Assembly: GCF_003285015.1 (NCBI RefSeq)
Contig: NZ_QMFB01000005.1
Span: 1-64,000, forward strand
DNA length: 64,000 nt
Reading direction: 5' to 3'
DNA from: Paenibacillus contaminans
Lineage (GTDB): Bacteria; Bacillota; Bacilli; Paenibacillales; NBRC-103111
Shown here: one piece after another, positions 15,604-24,566 of the stretch
How positions within the stretch are numbered: position 1 is the first letter of the stretch
Layout of the letters: each line of letters starts with the position of its first letter
The notes under the pieces: generated by a model
What the model saw: the letters and a program-made list of their open reading frames with translations, nothing else
Databases searched by the model: none
What the model was told of the DNA's origin: nothing
Position numbers and translations under genes: made by a program

Positions 15604-16083
15604 TCATTTTATCGTATCGTATAGCCGGATTTCTATGTCTTCCTCTTCCCGGTATCCCAAAACATCGGATATTTCCAAATGCCACGCGCTTTGCATTCTT
15701 GTATGCCCGTTTTGCGCAATCCATTCGTGAAGAATCTCATATGTATGACTGATCCTAGTGTTCGGGCCGATATGCTTAATGACCGCATATTTCTGGGGAG
15801 GAACGGTGAGCTCGGTCAAACCTGCGGGAATGTCTTCAAGCTTGCTGACCTCCACGCATACCCAGTAGCCGTCTTCCTCAGGCGTAAGCTCCTGGACGAC
15901 GAAAGCCCCAATCATTCTGGCCGGCTGTACGAGATGTTTGATTTCTTCAAGCCTTTCCTTCAAAGCTAACGTGGCCTTTGGAATTTCCGCAGCATACCGA
16001 TCACCCGGACAAACGACTCTTATTCCGACAAGCTTCAATTCTTCAATCTCTGTAACATGAATCCCATACGTTTCGCTAATCAT
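15604..16083 (-). CDS. GyrI-like/effector-binding domain protein
   Basis: 159 residues with the two-repeat effector-binding fold: HVTEIEELKLVGIRV at the start, GYWVCVEVSKLEDIPAGL and the closing DVLGYREEEDIEIRLYDTIK are typical of GyrI-like domains. It lacks a DNA-binding domain, so it is a stand-alone small-molecule-binding protein, possibly a drug-sequestering or sensing factor. GAGG lies before ATG 16083. Confidence 0.78.
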   Translation of the reverse strand: MISETYGIHVTEIEELKLVGIRVVCPGDRYAAEIPKATLALKERLEEIKHLVQPARMIGAFVVQELTPEEDGYWVCVEVSKLEDIPAGLTELTVPPQKYAVIKHIGPNTRISHTYEILHEWIAQNGHTRMQSAWHLEISDVLGYREEEDIEIRLYDTIK

Positions 16084-16127
16084 ATAGTCGGCCTCTTTTC
16101 TATGATTAATATAATAATTCCACAGCT

Positions 16128-17042
16128 CTAAAACGAACCAACCGCAATATTCTCTTCCCCCGCCATCTCCTCTAGTTTAGCCTTTAAGCCGCTCTTCTCC
16201 GCTGGAACAACCTTGATCCGATTCCCGTCAGGATCGACGATATGCAGACTCATTTGCCCCGACTCTACATCTATCCGTTCATCTGCTGTGTGTCCTTTGC
16301 TTGCCAGTTGCTCATGCAGTGTCGCAATATCGTCGGCTTGCAAGACCAGGCATTCCTGGACATGCCCTGCATCGTCCTCAAAATGAAGCGCCGTCCTTTC
16401 CTCATGACGAAACAAGAAAAAACCGAATTCCTGCACATCGGAATACCCGAACCTCTCCTTGTAGAAAGGACCGGTTTTGGCAATGGCCAACTGGTCGTCG
16501 GGCTCGCGAATCAACTGAAAACCGAGCACATCGGCATAAAATCGCGCGGACTTGCGCACATCGGAAACGGGGATTTCCAGATTGAAGATCGCCTCGACCT
16601 TCGTATGTCCCAAAGGTAGCTCCCCGTCGTTGGCTTGAATCTGGACGATATTGCCCGACGGATCCCTCGCCTCGAAGAAACGTCCGCATCCGTCTTCTTC
16701 TTGGTCGGCATGCGGCTGCGTAACATGGGCGCCCGCCGCCGCCATTTTATCCCTCAGCCCTTCCAGATTGGATGCGTGCATCATGACCATGCTGCGGTTT
16801 CGGCCGTTTTTGACATAATTGAGCCGATGCTTTGAAGCTGTCTTGGTCAAAATAAGCTTCGGATGCAGCACCGCGCCATTTTCGGTAACGGCTAATTCTG
16901 CAGACGCCTCGCTTAGGTTCAAAATCGTCAACCCGAGATGCTCCGCATACCAGGCTGCCGAAGCTCCCACATCCGCCGCCGGCATATGAATCGCAAGCAG
17001 CCGCCTTATTTTGCCTTGTGCATGACGAAAAGTGAATGCCAT
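16128..17042 (-). CDS. Two-domain VOC family protein
   Basis: About 304 residues with two VOC modules. The first begins RRLLAIHMPAADVGASAAWY and ends FFEARDPSGNIVQIQAND; the second begins IFNLEIPVSDVRKSARFYAD and ends LHIVDPDGNRIKVVP. Each keeps the final Glu or Lys strand but with divergent metal ligands. GAGGAGG at 7 nt supports ATG 17042. The C-terminal tail of about 25 residues is outside the fold. The function is unknown. Confidence 0.82.
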   Translation of the reverse strand: MAFTFRHAQGKIRRLLAIHMPAADVGASAAWYAEHLGLTILNLSEASAELAVTENGAVLHPKLILTKTASKHRLNYVKNGRNRSMVMMHASNLEGLRDKMAAAGAHVTQPHADQEEDGCGRFFEARDPSGNIVQIQANDGELPLGHTKVEAIFNLEIPVSDVRKSARFYADVLGFQLIREPDDQLAIAKTGPFYKERFGYSDVQEFGFFLFRHEERTALHFEDDAGHVQECLVLQADDIATLHEQLASKGHTADERIDVESGQMSLHIVDPDGNRIKVVPAEKSGLKAKLEEMAGEENIAVGSF

Positions 17043-17077
17043 CGGATTCCTCCTCTTTACTTGCAAGCTCATCACGA

Positions 17078-17123
17078 GGATAAACGGCTTCGTAAGCATA
17101 AGCTGGGAAGCGCACGTTTACCG
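17078..17123. repeat. Dispersed hairpin repeat, copy A
   Basis: GGATAAACGGC at the left end is roughly inverted as GTTTACCG at the right end. The interior TTCGTAAGCATAAGCT and the right end match the right half of the copy at 56773-56852. It fills the gap between the VOC gene and the sigma factor gene. Confidence 0.6.
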
Positions 17124-17190
17124 TTGAAGTTCTGCTTATGTGTTAAGAAACGACTGTTTGCGGCCAAACCAAACATCCTTTAGAAAAAAA

Positions 17191-17877
17191 TCACGAGGTT
17201 ACCATAAAGCGATTCCCATCGGGATCTTCGAAATAAAACGTCAGCTTTCCGTTTATGTATTTCAGTTTGCTTACCGTAATTTGCCGCTTCGCCAAGCCGA
17301 GATACGAGCGGCAAATCGCCTTCGGATCGCGAAGCCTGAACGCTTCAACGAGCGCTTCGAAATCAAGCTGCGCCGGATCGCCGGCTTGTTTCGATACGGA
17401 GCTTTCCATACCCGTTCGCGCCAGCTTTTTGAGTTTTTGCCGGGCCCGCCCTAATGCAACTTGGACGCTTCCTTCCGTTAAGGACAAAAGCTCCGCCGCT
17501 TCTTTCGCCGTAAAATCGAACACATCCATAAGCAAAAGAATGACCGTAGACCGCGCAGGCAGCCGATACGCCAAATCTTCCAAAAGCTCCCGTGTAGATA
17601 ACTGCGTGTCGATACCCGGAACATTCATATGACCGTCGTCCAGCGGCTCGGAGGAGAGCTTGCGCTTTTTCAGCTTATCCTTCCAAGCATTCAGCGCGAT
17701 TTTGTACAAGTAAGCATTGCTTAATTCGATAGAGGGGTTGGCCTGCCTCAAGTTATGAACCTTCAAGAGAACATCCTGAGTCAGATCCTCGGATTCCCAG
17801 CTGTCCGACGTTATTTGCATACTGTACCGGTAAATACGCTGTTTCAATGCTTGCAGATCGAGGCCGAGCTGCGGCAT
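17191..17877 (-). CDS. ECF-type RNA polymerase sigma factor with C-terminal extension
   Basis: About 228 residues. Region 2 reads SWESEDLTQDVLLKVHNL, and region 4 reads TAKEAAELLSLTEGSVQVAL followed by GRARQKLKK. About 65 extra residues follow region 4 and end in KLTFYFEDPDGNRFMVTS; they resemble a regulatory extension of the kind seen in ECF factors that lack a separate anti-sigma. AAGGAGG supports ATG 17877; an in-frame ATG at 17949 overlaps the stop of the MerR gene as ATGA but has no ribosome binding site. It is co-transcribed with that MerR regulator. Promoter targets are unknown. Confidence 0.82.
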   Translation of the reverse strand: MPQLGLDLQALKQRIYRYSMQITSDSWESEDLTQDVLLKVHNLRQANPSIELSNAYLYKIALNAWKDKLKKRKLSSEPLDDGHMNVPGIDTQLSTRELLEDLAYRLPARSTVILLLMDVFDFTAKEAAELLSLTEGSVQVALGRARQKLKKLARTGMESSVSKQAGDPAQLDFEALVEAFRLRDPKAICRSYLGLAKRQITVSKLKYINGKLTFYFEDPDGNRFMVTS

Positions 17878-17945
17878 TTGCATCCTCCTTCCCTTTTCCC
17901 GCCATACTCCGTTCTTACCGATTACTTCGGGGCTGCCGCTTCCGC

Positions 17946-18833
17946 TCATTGTTCGCTGGGAAAGAAGGTATCCGCATATTCAGCCAAGAACCGCTCATTG
18001 GCCGCTTGCAGTTTTTCCTGATACTTTCGATAGGAGTCGCTTACGATTTTCATGTTAACGATAAATACATCGTAATAGCCGTTTGTTTTTTGAAATTCCA
18101 GGAGCGCTTGCTGCAGCCTGTAAGCCGGACTCGATTCATACTCCTTGGAATTGCGGTACAACGCATAGCTCACCAATGTTTCCTTGTGCTCCGCTATAAA
18201 CCGATCAATGTCATCGATAGCGGAATTCATGGCTTCATCCATTTCTTTCAGATCGGTTTTGCTCAATGATTCGAATACGTCTGTCACATACCGCTGCAAA
18301 TCCGCCGGCAGCTCCAAGGGATCGGCCTGATCCAGAAACTCGACAATCCGATGATAGGCCTCTATTTTATCGCCGTTATCCAGCTTTTCGTCCAAAAACT
18401 TTCCGAAATGGATATACAAATACTCTCCATATACCCCGGGAAACGCTTGAAGCAGCTTGTCTTTCATATTGACCGTTCCCTCAAGCCTGTCATCAATCTC
18501 ATGAAATATTTCCTCAAGCGAAGTATCGCTCTCCAGTAAATATTGTAAGCATTCGTACTGGGCTTGAGCTTGCCGAATCGTCATTTCTTTTTGGGCTTTA
18601 TATTGCTGCAGGAGTTTCCGCCTGTCGCCACTCATGATAATTGTCTTGATATCGGAGATACTCATGCCCAATTTTCGCAATACGGCAATTACTTTCAGAA
18701 TACCGACATCTTTTTCCTCAAATTTCCTGTAACCGTTATGATCATATTGTAGCGCAAGAAGTCCCTGCTGTTCATAATAATTTATCGCTTTTTTCGTCAG
18801 GCCGCATGTTTTCATAACTTCGCTTATAAGCAT
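17946..18833 (-). CDS. MerR family transcriptional regulator
   Basis: About 295 residues. LISEVMKTCGLTKKAINYYE is the N-terminal helix-turn-helix, continued by YDHNGYRKFEEKDVGILKVI and RKLGMSISDIKTII; a coiled coil follows near 80-115. The long C-terminal half is helical and unassigned. ATG 18833 has TGAGG at about 10 nt; ATG 18842 is closer. The downstream sigma factor gene follows directly, suggesting the regulator controls its expression in response to a ligand. Confidence 0.85.
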   Translation of the reverse strand: MLISEVMKTCGLTKKAINYYEQQGLLALQYDHNGYRKFEEKDVGILKVIAVLRKLGMSISDIKTIIMSGDRRKLLQQYKAQKEMTIRQAQAQYECLQYLLESDTSLEEIFHEIDDRLEGTVNMKDKLLQAFPGVYGEYLYIHFGKFLDEKLDNGDKIEAYHRIVEFLDQADPLELPADLQRYVTDVFESLSKTDLKEMDEAMNSAIDDIDRFIAEHKETLVSYALYRNSKEYESSPAYRLQQALLEFQKTNGYYDVFIVNMKIVSDSYRKYQEKLQAANERFLAEYADTFFPSEQ

Positions 18834-18854
18834 CCGAATCATCACCTCAGCATC

Positions 18855-18885
18855 ATTGTAGTCCGTTCCCCAAGGTCCCAGTCAA
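18855..18885 (-). promoter_or_regulatory. MerR-type promoter with 19-bp spacer
   Basis: Minus-strand TTGACT (18880-18885) and TACAAT (18855-18860) are separated by exactly 19 bp. The spacer holds an imperfect dyad around CCTTGGGG. This suggests self-activation by the MerR protein encoded directly downstream. Confidence 0.65.
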
Positions 18886-19009
18886 TAACGTATGGAAAAA
18901 CTCCAGCCTGTCGTGCATCTTTCCTATCAAAAAATTCGTAGTATGGTATGTCAAAAGAAAGATGAGAAAATAAAACGATCGAAAGCTCGAAAGCAAAGAG
19001 AGGATGAAC

Positions 19010-19582
19010 ATGAAAGAAGAGCGATTAGTCATCGAAGCGCAGCAGGGCAGCGAGGCGGCCGTAGAACTGCTTATTCGCCTGACTTATGACGATATCTATC
19101 GATTTATCCGCTGGAAGGTTCATGACGCCGAGCTGGCCTGGGATTTGGCTCAACAAACCTATGAGAAGGCGTGGAAAAAGCTGAACGCGTACCAAAGCGA
19201 GCAAGGGCGTTTTCGGGCATGGCTGCTTGCGATCGCCCATCATGTCTGTATCGATCATGCCCGCAGCAAATCGGCGCGGCAAGCCGGCTTGCACGACCAT
19301 TTGTCCGATGAAGTGCCGAACAAGGATGATTTTCTGGAGGGCGTGCTTATGCGCGAGGAGCTCAAGGAAGTATACGCGGCCATTCGCGGCTTGCCGGACA
19401 ATCAACGCGACGCGCTGCTTTTAAGATATAAACATGATCTAAGCTTCGGGGAAATGGCCGCCGTTACCGGCGAGTCCGAATCAACCGTGAAATCGAGAGT
19501 CAGACGCTCGCTTATTCGACTGCGGGACATGCTTATGCCTTCCGCCGAAGCCCGTTTGTACAAGAAGGGGGAGAAACAATGA
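19010..19582 (+). CDS. ECF RNA polymerase sigma factor
   Basis: About 190 residues. Region 2 reads AWDLAQQTYEKAWKKLNAYQ followed by FRAWLLAIAHHVCIDHAR, and region 4 reads LPDNQRDALLLRYKHDLSF followed by VTGESESTVKSRVRRSLIRL. AGAGG suits ATG 19010 better than ATG 19004. The stop overlaps the start of the next gene as ATGA, and the four genes to 22476 form one operon (sigma, membrane protein, ABC ATPase, permease). The operon probably answers to cell-envelope or drug stress. Confidence 0.9.
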   Translation: MKEERLVIEAQQGSEAAVELLIRLTYDDIYRFIRWKVHDAELAWDLAQQTYEKAWKKLNAYQSEQGRFRAWLLAIAHHVCIDHARSKSARQAGLHDHLSDEVPNKDDFLEGVLMREELKEVYAAIRGLPDNQRDALLLRYKHDLSFGEMAAVTGESESTVKSRVRRSLIRLRDMLMPSAEARLYKKGEKQ

Positions 19583-20448
19583 AGGATCAAAAAGGAAAAC
19601 CGGACGGCTCGTTCCCGCGGCCCCGGTATCATACGGATGATATGACGGAAGATTTGTCTGATAATATGGCCGACGATTTGACGGACGAATCGCTCGAACA
19701 GCTTGCGCGTAAAATTGCCCTTCTGCCGGGGCCTCCCCCGCCCAGCGGCTTCGTTGAGGCAGCGATGGCGAACTGGAGAAAATCGCAGCGCGTACTGTCC
19801 CCGCCCGCAAAACCTGCTCCTTTCGGCTTTCGGCAAAAGGCGCAGACTATATATGCTCAAGGCTTTTGGAAGGATATTGTGCTGGGACTGCTCTTGTTTG
19901 CCGGAGGGATTCTTTTTCTGCTGGTTACGCATCCGGTTCCGTCTACCTTGATTCTCCCTATAGTCGGCTGCATTCCCATGCTTGTCGTCTTATCCAATAC
20001 GGCCCGGCTTGCCCATTGCGGAATGAGCGAGCTTACCCGAAGTCTCCGCCTTCCGCTTCAATGGTATGTGCAAGCCAGATTGCTGGCCATAGGCATGGTT
20101 TCGCTCGTTATTAATGGAATTGCCCTGTTCGTGCTTTATCCGGCGGAGGAAGGCGCGCTTATGCTGCGGCTCGCGCTGCTGTGGAGCATCCCGACGCTTC
20201 TCAACACGGCTGCCGCTCTGAGCATTGCCGCACGCATTCGCAACTTCGGCCAACTTGCCGCTATGCTCGTCCTGCTTCCCGTGTTCTGGCTGATCTTGCT
20301 TACTAACCAGCCGGTTATTAACTGGACGGCATCAATCGATATCTTGCGGCTGGGGGGATTGGCGGCTCTGGCGGCTCTTCTATTGGGAGGAAGTCTAGTG
20401 ATTAACGGGAGCTATTTGAAAAAAGGAGGCTTTCTGCATGGAGCTTGA
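19579..20448 (+). CDS. Membrane protein, putative anti-sigma or sensor partner of the ECF factor
   Basis: 289 residues. The first 95 are hydrophilic and acidic and include SLEQLARKIALLPGPPPPSG; six or so membrane helices follow, starting IVLGLLLFAGGILFLLV. The start overlaps the sigma gene (ATGA at 19579-19582), the classical position for a cognate anti-sigma factor, and the soluble N-terminus could bind sigma inside the cell. No zinc-binding HxxxCxxC motif is visible, so that role is inferred from position only. The 3' end overlaps the ABC ATPase gene by 11 bp. Confidence 0.7.
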   Translation: MKDQKGKPDGSFPRPRYHTDDMTEDLSDNMADDLTDESLEQLARKIALLPGPPPPSGFVEAAMANWRKSQRVLSPPAKPAPFGFRQKAQTIYAQGFWKDIVLGLLLFAGGILFLLVTHPVPSTLILPIVGCIPMLVVLSNTARLAHCGMSELTRSLRLPLQWYVQARLLAIGMVSLVINGIALFVLYPAEEGALMLRLALLWSIPTLLNTAAALSIAARIRNFGQLAAMLVLLPVFWLILLTNQPVINWTASIDILRLGGLAALAALLLGGSLVINGSYLKKGGFLHGA

Positions 20449-21340
20449 ACTGCGTAACATCCAGCATCAATACGGCAAAAAACGGATTTTGCAAAACCTC
20501 TCCCTAACGCTGACGCCCGGCGTGTACGGTCTTCTCGGGCCGAACGGCACGGGAAAAACGACGCTGATGCGAATTATCGCCGACGTGTTGTATCCGACAA
20601 GCGGGCAAGTTCTGCTGAACGGGCAGGACAAAAATAAAATAGGCGACCTGTACCGCGCTCAAATCGGTTATCTTCCGCAAGATTTGGGGATGTATAGTCA
20701 TTTTACGGCGCGTAAGTTTCTCTACTTCATTGCCGCTCTGAAAGGACTGTCCAAAGAAGAAGCCGGCGAACGAATACAAAGCTTGGCCAAAATCGTCAAT
20801 CTGTCCGGCCAGCTGGACGTCAAATGCGGCAAATATTCCGGCGGGATGAAGCGTCGTCTCGGCATTGTGCAGGCTTTGCTCAATAATCCGCGGATTTTGA
20901 TTTTGGACGAGCCGACGGTCGGCCTTGATCCGATGGAACGCGTTCGCTTCCGAAACCTGATATCCGAAATATCCGGCGATCGCATCGTCATTCTTTCCAC
21001 CCATATCGTGCCCGACATCGATCATATCGCCAAGCGCGTGTTTCTAATGGGACAAGGCAGCATTTTGCGGCAGGGAACGATTAAGGAGCTCCTCTCCGAG
21101 GTACAGGGCGAAGTATGGCAGGTCGTCGTGCCCGGACGATTGCTGGCGCAAATCGAGGAGAAGGGCACCGTGGTCAACATGCTGCAGCTGGATTCCGGGC
21201 TGGAATTGCGGGTTGTCGGCAAGCAGGCGCCCCATCCCGATGCGATTCAGGTCGCACCTTGTCTGGAAGACGTCTATATGAGCTATTTCCGCTCGCCGGA
21301 TACCGAAAAAACGCCCCTGAAGGAGACTTCATTCCGATGA
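20438..21340 (+). CDS. ABC transporter ATP-binding protein
   Basis: 300 residues. Walker A is GLLGPNGTGKTTLM, the signature is YSGGMKRRLGIVQ, and Walker B is ILILDEPTVGLDP, followed by the switch His in ILSTHIVPD. The sequence is of the drug/peptide export or Nat-type branch that pairs with a separate multi-spanning permease. GGAGG lies in the upstream gene just before ATG 20438, and the stop overlaps the permease start as ATGA, so expression is tightly coupled. Confidence 0.93.
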   Translation: MELELRNIQHQYGKKRILQNLSLTLTPGVYGLLGPNGTGKTTLMRIIADVLYPTSGQVLLNGQDKNKIGDLYRAQIGYLPQDLGMYSHFTARKFLYFIAALKGLSKEEAGERIQSLAKIVNLSGQLDVKCGKYSGGMKRRLGIVQALLNNPRILILDEPTVGLDPMERVRFRNLISEISGDRIVILSTHIVPDIDHIAKRVFLMGQGSILRQGTIKELLSEVQGEVWQVVVPGRLLAQIEEKGTVVNMLQLDSGLELRVVGKQAPHPDAIQVAPCLEDVYMSYFRSPDTEKTPLKETSFR

Positions 21341-22476
21341 AACAGTTGGTCGCGTTCGAGCTGCGTAAAATTTTAATCGTCAGAGTTTGGGTGGCCATGG
21401 CCGCTTGTTTGGCGATCGCCGCCGTTTATTTCACGGATCATTATCCGTCCGGAATGAATAGCATTTTGGCTGTGGAGAAAAAAAAACCGGAGCTTGTAGC
21501 CGCTCATATCGGACCGGTTCAAGCCGATCTGGCCGGGAAGTATGCGTTTCGGCTGAAGGAGGAGTACGCGGAAACCAGCATCGGGACGGATGAAGAGAAG
21601 CTCTACCGCATTCTGGAGCAAAAATATGCCTCGGCCGCTTATCGTGCGGATCTTTTTAACAAGAGCCTTACCCAGTTAAGTCAGAAGAAGATGCAGTTGG
21701 AGCCGCAAAAAGCGGAAGCCCCCTACCTATACAACGATGCCGCAAAAAAGCTGAGCATGATGGAAAAAGTCGATCCGCCGGGCTTTTATGTAACGCGAGA
21801 TTGGGAGCAGCTGTTTCTGTTTATTTCCGGCAGTCCCGGCCCCGGCCCGCTGTTTATCGGCTTTGTGATTGCACTGGCGCTCGCGCCGCTTTATTCGGGG
21901 GAAGCCGGATATCGTATGGATGCCCTTATATTGTCCAGCAGGCATGGAAGACGGCGCATCGTTGCTGCAAAGCTGACGGCAGGCTGGTTGTTTACGGCCG
22001 GCTGGGTCACCGTTTTTTATGGCATATGCGCGCTGCTGAGCTGCCTGCCTTTTCGCTTTATCGGGTGGAACGCGCCGCTCAACAGCCATTATCTCTTCGA
22101 TGAAACGCCGTATGCGCTAAATCAGCTTCAAGGCTTTCTCTTGCAGTACCTGATCGCTTTAACGGCGGCTAGCGCGTTTTTTCTGCTGACGGCGTTGATC
22201 TCTGCAGCCTTCAAGAGCAGCATGAGCAGTCTCGGCTTGGCATTAACCATGGTCGTTATTCCGCTCATTTCATTCCCCGGGCTTCTCGGCAAAATGATGC
22301 TGCTGTTTCCGGCCAAGGTGATGTGGAGCAGAAGCTTGATCGACCAATACATGTCGTACAACCTTTTTAATACTCCTGTCCTCTACTTGCCCATGGCCTT
22401 AATCGTCATGGCGGTGCTGGCCGCTATCGTCATGCCGCTCATCCCCAAGGCGTTTGAACGCCGGTTGAAGGTGTAG
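21337..22476 (+). CDS. ABC transporter permease
   Basis: 379 residues. An N-terminal membrane helix (ILIVRVWVAMAACLAIAAVY) is followed by a mainly hydrophilic segment of about 130 residues, probably outside the cell, and then about five more helices ending near VMAVLAAIVMPLIP. This matches ABC-2-like export permeases. GGAG and the ATGA overlap with the ATPase gene support ATG 21337. The substrate may be a peptide or antibiotic; nothing in the sequence decides it. Confidence 0.82.
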   Translation: MKQLVAFELRKILIVRVWVAMAACLAIAAVYFTDHYPSGMNSILAVEKKKPELVAAHIGPVQADLAGKYAFRLKEEYAETSIGTDEEKLYRILEQKYASAAYRADLFNKSLTQLSQKKMQLEPQKAEAPYLYNDAAKKLSMMEKVDPPGFYVTRDWEQLFLFISGSPGPGPLFIGFVIALALAPLYSGEAGYRMDALILSSRHGRRRIVAAKLTAGWLFTAGWVTVFYGICALLSCLPFRFIGWNAPLNSHYLFDETPYALNQLQGFLLQYLIALTAASAFFLLTALISAAFKSSMSSLGLALTMVVIPLISFPGLLGKMMLLFPAKVMWSRSLIDQYMSYNLFNTPVLYLPMALIVMAVLAAIVMPLIPKAFERRLKV

Positions 22477-22488
22477 GCTAGGCAGATG

Positions 22489-22524
22489 AAAAAAAGAGCG
22501 CCGGGATCATTCCCCGAGCGCTCT
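22489..22524 (-). terminator. Terminator between permease and GNAT genes
   Basis: On the minus strand AGAGCGCTCGGGG pairs with CCCGGCGCTCT and is followed by seven T. It serves the GNAT gene and may also stop the convergent ABC operon. Confidence 0.82.
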
Positions 22525-22533
22525 ATCATAATC

Positions 22534-22956
22534 CTATTGCTTTAGAGCCTGAGGCGCCCTTCTCATGAATCTTTCGGCGTCCCTTTCAAAGCCGTATTGT
22601 TGATACAGCCCGTGAGCATCTTTCGTCCCCAAAATCCCGGTCATCCACTCGAATTCCGGAGCGTTCGTAATAACCTCGACCAGCTTCTTGGATATTCCTT
22701 GTCCGCGGTACTCCTCCAGAACGAATACATCGCACAAATAATACATGGTAGCGCCGTCCGTAACGATCCTTGCAAAAGCAATCATTTTATCCTTATCGTA
22801 TACGCCGTAACAAACGGAATTTTCGATCGATTTCTTAATTTTCTCGGGAGATCGTTTACTCGCCCAATAGCTCGAAGCTAAAAAATCCAACACCGTCTGC
22901 ACGTCAATCCGCCGTTTATCGTCGCTGATGACATACTCCTTATACTGAAGCTCCAT
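22534..22956 (-). CDS. GNAT family N-acetyltransferase
   Basis: About 140 residues. AFARIVTDGATMYYLCDVFV is the central sheet, and VLEEYRGQGISKKLVEVI is the acetyl-CoA binding motif A. GTKDAHGLYQQYGFE is the closing motif of single-domain GNAT enzymes of the YpeA/ArgA-like type. GGGGAG before ATG 22956 fixes the start. The acceptor is unknown. Confidence 0.85.
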   Translation of the reverse strand: MELQYKEYVISDDKRRIDVQTVLDFLASSYWASKRSPEKIKKSIENSVCYGVYDKDKMIAFARIVTDGATMYYLCDVFVLEEYRGQGISKKLVEVITNAPEFEWMTGILGTKDAHGLYQQYGFERDAERFMRRAPQALKQ

Positions 22957-23089
22957 GTGTCTCCCCCGCCCTTCAGCTTCCTTGTTTCTCGCCTCAAACA
23001 GCTCTATCAAGGATAATACGATTCGTTAGCAAGACAATTGAGAGACTTCGGCGTTTCAACACGGCCATTTCAGCCGAAAGCTCCCTTTA

Positions 23090-23476
23090 TTAGCTCAACA
23101 AATCGAGAACCTGCAACGACTCGTCCCCGCCTGCTCTAGCGTGATTGATCAAAGGAATCCCGTGAGGGCCAATAGCATCCTTTAGGCTCGGATTGTCCGC
23201 AAGCATCGCTTTTACGATTTCCGCCTTGCCTAACATAGCCGCTGCGAATAAATCAATACGGGCTCCGTTCTCCAGGAGGAAAATAGCGATGTCTTTTCTC
23301 CCCATGTGCGCTGCGGCGCCAAGAGCCGTTTCCCAATCGCCGTTCCCCCAGTCCCAAGCTGCATTGACAAGCCCCGGTTCTTGTTCGAGAAGCTGCTTGA
23401 CTCTTTCCAAGTCGCCATGAGCGTTTCCGACAAAATCTTTAACCAAATCAGGCTGAATCGCTTGTTTGTTTTCCAT
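23090..23476 (-). CDS. Ankyrin-repeat protein
   Basis: 128 residues with about three ankyrin repeats: GDLERVKQLLEQEPGLVN, ETALGAAAHMGRKDIAIFLL and FAAAMLGKAEIVKAMLADNP. No signal peptide is seen, so it is cytoplasmic. AGGAGAA precedes the ATG. It lies just downstream of a second ankyrin gene on the same strand, and the two could form an operon. Such proteins mediate protein binding; the partner is unknown. Confidence 0.85.
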   Translation of the reverse strand: MENKQAIQPDLVKDFVGNAHGDLERVKQLLEQEPGLVNAAWDWGNGDWETALGAAAHMGRKDIAIFLLENGARIDLFAAAMLGKAEIVKAMLADNPSLKDAIGPHGIPLINHARAGGDESLQVLDLLS

Positions 23477-23502
23477 GGCTACATTCTCCTTTAATCGTTC
23501 CT

Positions 23503-24357
23503 TTATTTTAATAGAGCAGCTGCCTCTTGATGCTCTCTGCTTATTGCAACTTCGCAGGGAGTTTCACCTTTATCGTTTTTAGCCGATTTATCCGCTCCCG
23601 CTTCTATCAACATCTTGATCATGGACACCCGGCCGAAATAAGCGGCAACGTGAAGGGTACTAAATCCCGGCCGCCATTTCCCTTCGCATTTTATGTCCAG
23701 GCCCGCTCCACTCTCGATAAGCAGCTTAACGATGTGCTCATGATTCCCGGCAATGGCCGCGTGGATCGCCATATTGTTCAGATTGCCGTCTTTGCTTCTT
23801 GCATTTATGTCCGCGCCTTGATCCAGCAGAAGCTTCGCCGTATCCTCATTGCCAAAATGAGAAGCCAGGCCCAAAGGAGTGAAGCCATCCATACTATAGC
23901 TTCCGATCAGCTCGGGAGAATCGGCGAGCCATTCTTTCACTCTTTGCGTGTTGCCGACAGCCGACGCTTCAAAAATGCTCAATTCGGCTCCGCTGCTTAC
24001 CAGCAATTCTTTTATCTCTTGCGATCGGTAATAAGCCGCCATCAGTACTGCGGTTTCTCCGGAATTGTTTTTCGCGTTAATAAGATTCGAATCTTTCTTG
24101 ATCAGCTCCGCAACCTTATCCAAGTTATTGATTTTTACCGCATCAATCATTTCATTGCGCAATTGCTGAACATGATCCGCTAGCGCTTTGGCTTTCATAA
24201 GCAGCTCTCCAGAGGCTTGAATACCCGCACTTATAAAATGCGAGACCGCTCTTGAACGGTTTGATTCAAGACCCGATTCCACAAGCAGGTCAACGGCCTT
24301 TAACGAAACCTCATCTAATCGAATCGAAATCACGATACTTTGCTTTTTATCGGACAT
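23503..24357 (-). CDS. Ribbon-helix-helix-like domain fused to ankyrin repeats
   Basis: 284 residues. The first 55 (SIVISIRLDEVSLKAVDLLV, then SNRSRAVSHFISAGI) have the strand-helix-helix pattern of MetJ/Arc/CopG DNA-binding domains. From about residue 70 to the end there are six or so ankyrin repeats, for example DGFTPLGLASHFGNEDTAKL and FSTLHVAAYFGRVSMIKML. GGAGAT precedes ATG 24357. The fusion suggests a DNA-binding protein whose activity is set by a protein partner, but the RHH call rests on pattern reading only. Confidence 0.75.
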   Translation of the reverse strand: MSDKKQSIVISIRLDEVSLKAVDLLVESGLESNRSRAVSHFISAGIQASGELLMKAKALADHVQQLRNEMIDAVKINNLDKVAELIKKDSNLINAKNNSGETAVLMAAYYRSQEIKELLVSSGAELSIFEASAVGNTQRVKEWLADSPELIGSYSMDGFTPLGLASHFGNEDTAKLLLDQGADINARSKDGNLNNMAIHAAIAGNHEHIVKLLIESGAGLDIKCEGKWRPGFSTLHVAAYFGRVSMIKMLIEAGADKSAKNDKGETPCEVAISREHQEAAALLK

Positions 24358-24566
24358 TGCAATCTCCAATTGATAGTTGTAATTTTTATTACAAAATTAC
24401 AATACCATATTTTTCTAAGCGATTCAACCTCGGATGTATACTTGACTTAAAGTTCTCCGGATGAAGCTCCCCCCACTATGGCTGGATCCATATGTGGCAA
24501 TGATATTATGATAAAGCTTTAGCGAATTTTCCGCGGTATTGTTATAATGAATTAGAGGTGAACGGT

